8,290 nucleotides of DNA from assembly GCA_902493145.1 (NCBI GenBank), contig CABUOA010000060.1:1-8290 (forward strand), written 5' to 3'. A program made the position numbers and the translations under genes. Shown piece by piece: positions 5,753 to 8,290 of the stretch. This stretch comes from an uncultured Collinsella sp. (GTDB taxonomy: Bacteria > Actinomycetota > Coriobacteriia > Coriobacteriales > Coriobacteriaceae). The first letter of the stretch is position 1. Each line of letters begins with the position of its first letter. The notes beneath the pieces were generated by a model, which saw only the letters and a list, made by a program, of their open reading frames with translations, was not told the DNA's origin and ran no database searches.

Positions 5753-7318
5753 ATGACACCTGCGCGCTTTGAAATCGGACAAAAGCACAAGCAGGAGAGC
5801 GAGGCGGGTTCCAAGGCTAGTTGGAACACGCCTCGTTCCGATTCACGGCCAACGATGAGCTATCCCTCGCGCATGGCACTTGCTTTTGCTCTGACATCGC
5901 TCATGACGGTATTGGTGCTGGTGGGCGTGGTCTCTGTTGTGTGGGGCACGGTCTTTTCGGATTACACGCGCTCCAATATCGTCGAAATCGCAAATTCCGC
6001 TGCCGAAAAGCTTGCGACGTCGTATGAGGAAAACGGCAATTGGACTGCGGGCGAGCTGCGCACGGTCGCGACATCGAGTCTGGTGTCCGACGATCTTGGC
6101 ATGCAGGTCGTCAACAAAAAGGGCGTTGTCGTCTATGACGACTCATGGCCCTCGGCAAGCGCGACCGCCGATGTACGCGAGAGTGAATCGGCTTCTAGCA
6201 GCTCGAGCGGTAAAAAGGCCTCACATAGTCCGGTTTCGTCAGCGCCCACCGACTCCGATAGCGTTGCCAACGTCGAAATCATAACGTCTTCTGGCGAGCA
6301 TGTCGGACAGGTAAAGCTGTGGGCCATCGGCTCCGATGCCCTGCTCACCAAGGCAGATTCTGCGTTTAGGGAGAAGACCTTTAACGCCATGGCCCTTGCT
6401 GCGGTTGTTGCAGTTTGCATTTCGGTCGTTATCGGATCACTCGTGTCGCGCATGCTCACCAAGCCGATTCACCGTATTACCAGCACGGCCAAGCAAATTC
6501 GCGATGGCGATCTGTCTGCTCGTACGGGCTTGCGCGGCGATGATGAGATCGATCAGCTGGGAGAGACCTTCGACGAGATGGCCACCTCACTCGAAAAGGA
6601 TATGAAGCACGAGAAGCGCCTGACTTCCGATGTGGCTCATGAGCTGCGCACGCCGCTCATGGCCATGCTTGCAACGGTCGAGGCCATGCAAGACGGTGTG
6701 TATCCCACCGACGACGAGCATCTGGAGACGGTCGCTTCCGAGACGCGCCGCCTGGCCCGTCTGGTGCAGCAGATGCTCGACCTGTCGCGCATGGAAAACA
6801 GTACCGCGCCGCTCAACCTGGAGCCGGTGGACATGGTGCCGTTTGTGCGTTCGATTGTGAATGGCCAGGAGCGACTGTTTGCCGATCGTGACCTGCGCTT
6901 GCGCTTTGCGGATGAGACGCAGGGCCACGATGACGTTGTCGAGGCAGATCCCGACATGATCACGCAATGCGTCATCAACCTTTTGAGTAACGCCATGCGC
7001 TATACCCCCGAGGGGGGTTGGGTCGTGGTGTCGGTGCTCAGTGACCGCAAGCACGTCGATATCGCGGTTTCGGATACGGGCATCGGTATCGCCAAGGATG
7101 ATTTGTCGCGCATCTTCGGTCGTTTTTGGCGTGCCGACGCCAGCCGCGCCCGCGAAGCGGGTGGCCTGGGCGTGGGTCTCGCCGTGACTAAACAGATCGT
7201 CGAGCGCCATCATGGCTACATTTCCGTGGAGTCGGAGCTTGGAAAGGGTACGACTTTTACGATTCATCTGCCTCGCGAGCACACGGCGGACGCGGCATCT
7301 ACTACAATGGAGCACTAG
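5753..7318 (+). CDS. Sensor histidine kinase with HAMP domain
   Basis: A 521-residue membrane kinase partnering the regulator just upstream. Order: cytoplasmic N-terminal tail of about 40 residues, membrane helix about 41-66, extracytoplasmic region about 69-211, second helix about 212-232, HAMP about 233-287, HisKA with H296 in DVAHELRTPL, then HATPase_c with N413 in the N box (LLSNAMRYTPEGG), D441 in the G1 box (DTGIGI), an F box (FGRFWRAD) and G470 in the G2 box (GGLGVGLA). All catalytic boxes are intact. The extracytoplasmic region includes a serine-rich low-complexity stretch (about 144-172) that resembles a flexible linker. The chosen ATG has AGGGA at 5740-5744, eight bases upstream; ATG 5855 would drop 34 residues but lacks a ribosome site. 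The signal is unknown; there is no PAS or other cytoplasmic sensor. Confidence 0.96.
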   Translation: MTPARFEIGQKHKQESEAGSKASWNTPRSDSRPTMSYPSRMALAFALTSLMTVLVLVGVVSVVWGTVFSDYTRSNIVEIANSAAEKLATSYEENGNWTAGELRTVATSSLVSDDLGMQVVNKKGVVVYDDSWPSASATADVRESESASSSSSGKKASHSPVSSAPTDSDSVANVEIITSSGEHVGQVKLWAIGSDALLTKADSAFREKTFNAMALAAVVAVCISVVIGSLVSRMLTKPIHRITSTAKQIRDGDLSARTGLRGDDEIDQLGETFDEMATSLEKDMKHEKRLTSDVAHELRTPLMAMLATVEAMQDGVYPTDDEHLETVASETRRLARLVQQMLDLSRMENSTAPLNLEPVDMVPFVRSIVNGQERLFADRDLRLRFADETQGHDDVVEADPDMITQCVINLLSNAMRYTPEGGWVVVSVLSDRKHVDIAVSDTGIGIAKDDLSRIFGRFWRADASRAREAGGLGVGLAVTKQIVERHHGYISVESELGKGTTFTIHLPREHTADAASTTMEH

Positions 7319-7377
7319 CTTTTCGCTATTCGGTGAAGGAGGGGTTTCGTCCCTGCCGCTCCGAGTTTGCGAAAACG

Positions 7378-7395
7378 TGCGGGAAAGAACCCGCA
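7378..7395 (+). promoter_or_regulatory. Short hairpin in the kinase-purC gap
   Basis: TGCGGG (7378-7383) pairs with CCCGCA (7390-7395) around an AAAGAA loop. A T-run (TTTT, 7407-7410) appears only 11 bases later, so termination would be poor. It may be a weak terminator after the kinase gene or part of the purC 5' leader. I see no conserved purine or ZTP riboswitch core in the 109-base gap. Confidence 0.3.
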
Positions 7396-7427
7396 TTACT
7401 GTCGTATTTTGGTAAGGAGTGACTCAC

Positions 7428-8290
7428 GTGACAACGATGGAGCGTCGTCCGGATTCCCGTGGCAAGGTTCGTGATATCTACGATGCCGGTGAAAACCTGC
7501 TGATGGTCGCCACCGACCGCATTTCTGCGTTCGACTTCATTCTTCCCGACGAGATTCCGTTTAAGGGAGAGGTGCTCAACCGCATCTCGGCATTCTGGTT
7601 CGATAAGTTTGCCGACATCGTTCCCAACCACCTCGTTTCCATCGACCCGGCGGATTTCCCCGAGGAGTTTGCCGAGTATCGTGACTACCTCGCAGGCCGC
7701 GCCATGCTGGTCAAGAAGGCCCAGACGATTCCTATCGAGTGCATCGTCCGCGGCTATCTGACCGGTTCGGGCAAGAAGACCTATGACGAGAACGGTACCG
7801 TCTGCGGCATTCAGCTGCCCGAGGGTCTGGTCGAGGCCTCCAAGCTTCCCGAGCCGCTGTTCACGCCGTCCACGAAGGCCGAGATCGGCGACCACGACGA
7901 GAACATTTCGTTCGAGCGTTGCTGCGAGATCGTGGGCGAGGACATCGCCGCGCAGATTCGCGACCTGTCCCTCAAGATCTACAAGGCCGCTGCCGAGTAC
8001 GCCGCGACCCGTGGCATCATCATTGCCGACACCAAGTTCGAGTTTGGTGTTATTGATGGCAAGGTCACGCTGATCGACGAGTGTCTCACGCCCGACTCCA
8101 GCCGTTTCTGGCCTGCTGCCAGCTACGAGGAGGGCAAGATCCAGCCTAGCTACGACAAGCAATTCGTCCGCAATTGGCTCAAGGCCAACTGGGATATGAC
8201 GGGGGAGACCCCGCACCTGCCCGCCGAGGTCATCGATGGCACGTCCGAGCGCTATCGCGAGGCCTTCCAGATCATCACGGGCTCCCAGTT
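7428..8290 (+). CDS. purC: Phosphoribosylaminoimidazole-succinocarboxamide synthase (SAICAR synthetase), 3' end outside window
   Basis: The first 287 codons of PurC, open without a stop to the right edge. The cytoplasmic enzyme joins CAIR and L-aspartate using ATP to give SAICAR, which PurB then cleaves. Recognition: an N-terminal SRGKVRDIYDAG nucleotide-binding loop, ATDRISAFD, signature one at residues 101-114 (IPIECIVRGYLTGS), the insert with PLFTPSTKAEIGDHDENISFE, and signature two at 197-207 (IIIADTKFEFG), followed by LIDECLTPDSSRFW. The length and insert match the long, Ade1-like form also seen in other Actinomycetota, not the roughly 237-residue E. coli type. GTG at 7428 follows AAGGAG at 7414-7419 by eight bases; ATG at 7437 would be 17 bases away, so GTG is preferred. 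Codons are C/G-rich, like purB. Confidence 0.97.
   Translation, partial: MTTMERRPDSRGKVRDIYDAGENLLMVATDRISAFDFILPDEIPFKGEVLNRISAFWFDKFADIVPNHLVSIDPADFPEEFAEYRDYLAGRAMLVKKAQTIPIECIVRGYLTGSGKKTYDENGTVCGIQLPEGLVEASKLPEPLFTPSTKAEIGDHDENISFERCCEIVGEDIAAQIRDLSLKIYKAAAEYAATRGIIIADTKFEFGVIDGKVTLIDECLTPDSSRFWPAASYEEGKIQPSYDKQFVRNWLKANWDMTGETPHLPAEVIDGTSERYREAFQIITGSQ

Noticed and set aside
5025..5759. A 244-codon minus-strand frame opposite the response regulator
   Set aside because: The plus strand carries a complete response regulator with all key residues; the antisense frame mirrors its codon bias.
6587..7396. A 269-codon minus-strand frame opposite the kinase
   Set aside because: It lies over conserved H, N and G boxes of the kinase and reads as antisense of those motifs.
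7319..7427. Purine or ZTP riboswitch in the purC leader
   Set aside because: Neither conserved core could be found; only a short 6-bp hairpin is present.
7326..8216. A 296-codon open frame on the minus strand opposite purC
   Set aside because: The plus strand encodes unmistakable PurC with both family signatures; the opposite frame is a by-product of GC-rich codons and resembles no known protein.
1..8290. CRISPR array, insertion sequence, tRNA or rRNA
   Set aside because: No regularly spaced direct repeats, transposase-like frame, terminal inverted repeats or RNA gene structure was seen.

Overview
The window looks like chromosomal DNA from a GC-rich, gut-associated actinomycete of the class Coriobacteriia, most likely Collinsella or a close relative. 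This is inferred from GC-rich, C/G-ending codons in the housekeeping genes, a long-form PurC, a four-cysteine TSCPD protein next to a twin-arginine lipoprotein, and close packing of every gene on the plus strand. The genus is not proven by anything in the sequence.

Layout, all on the + strand: the 3' end of purB (1-504) closes with a clear intrinsic terminator (548-580). Next is a two-gene unit whose reading frames overlap by four bases: an exported or membrane-anchored family 3 solute-binding protein (645-1481) and a membrane diguanylate cyclase with an extracytoplasmic sensor region, a PAS-like region and an intact GGDEF motif (1478-3277). Then comes a small TSCPD (TIGR03905-type) protein (3391-3654) whose stop codon shares one base with the start of a twin-arginine lipoprotein of unknown function (3654-4865). 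After a spacer with a strong GC hairpin comes a two-component system: an OmpR/PhoB-type response regulator (5019-5741) and a HAMP-containing sensor histidine kinase (5753-7318). The window ends inside purC (7428-8290), which is open at the right edge. No gene-free stretch exceeds 300 bases.

PurC makes SAICAR and PurB cleaves it, so the two outer genes encode consecutive steps of IMP synthesis. Everything between them is envelope sensing or signalling: a ligand-binding protein tied to a c-di-GMP synthase, a lipoprotein with a small Cys protein, and a kinase/regulator pair. The most interesting point is the solute-binding protein with no ABC permease or ATPase in view, translationally coupled to a cyclase that lacks the usual RxxD inhibitory site. 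This suggests a sensing module rather than a transporter. No mobile element, RNA gene or CRISPR array was seen, and no wholly new system can be claimed from the sequence alone.
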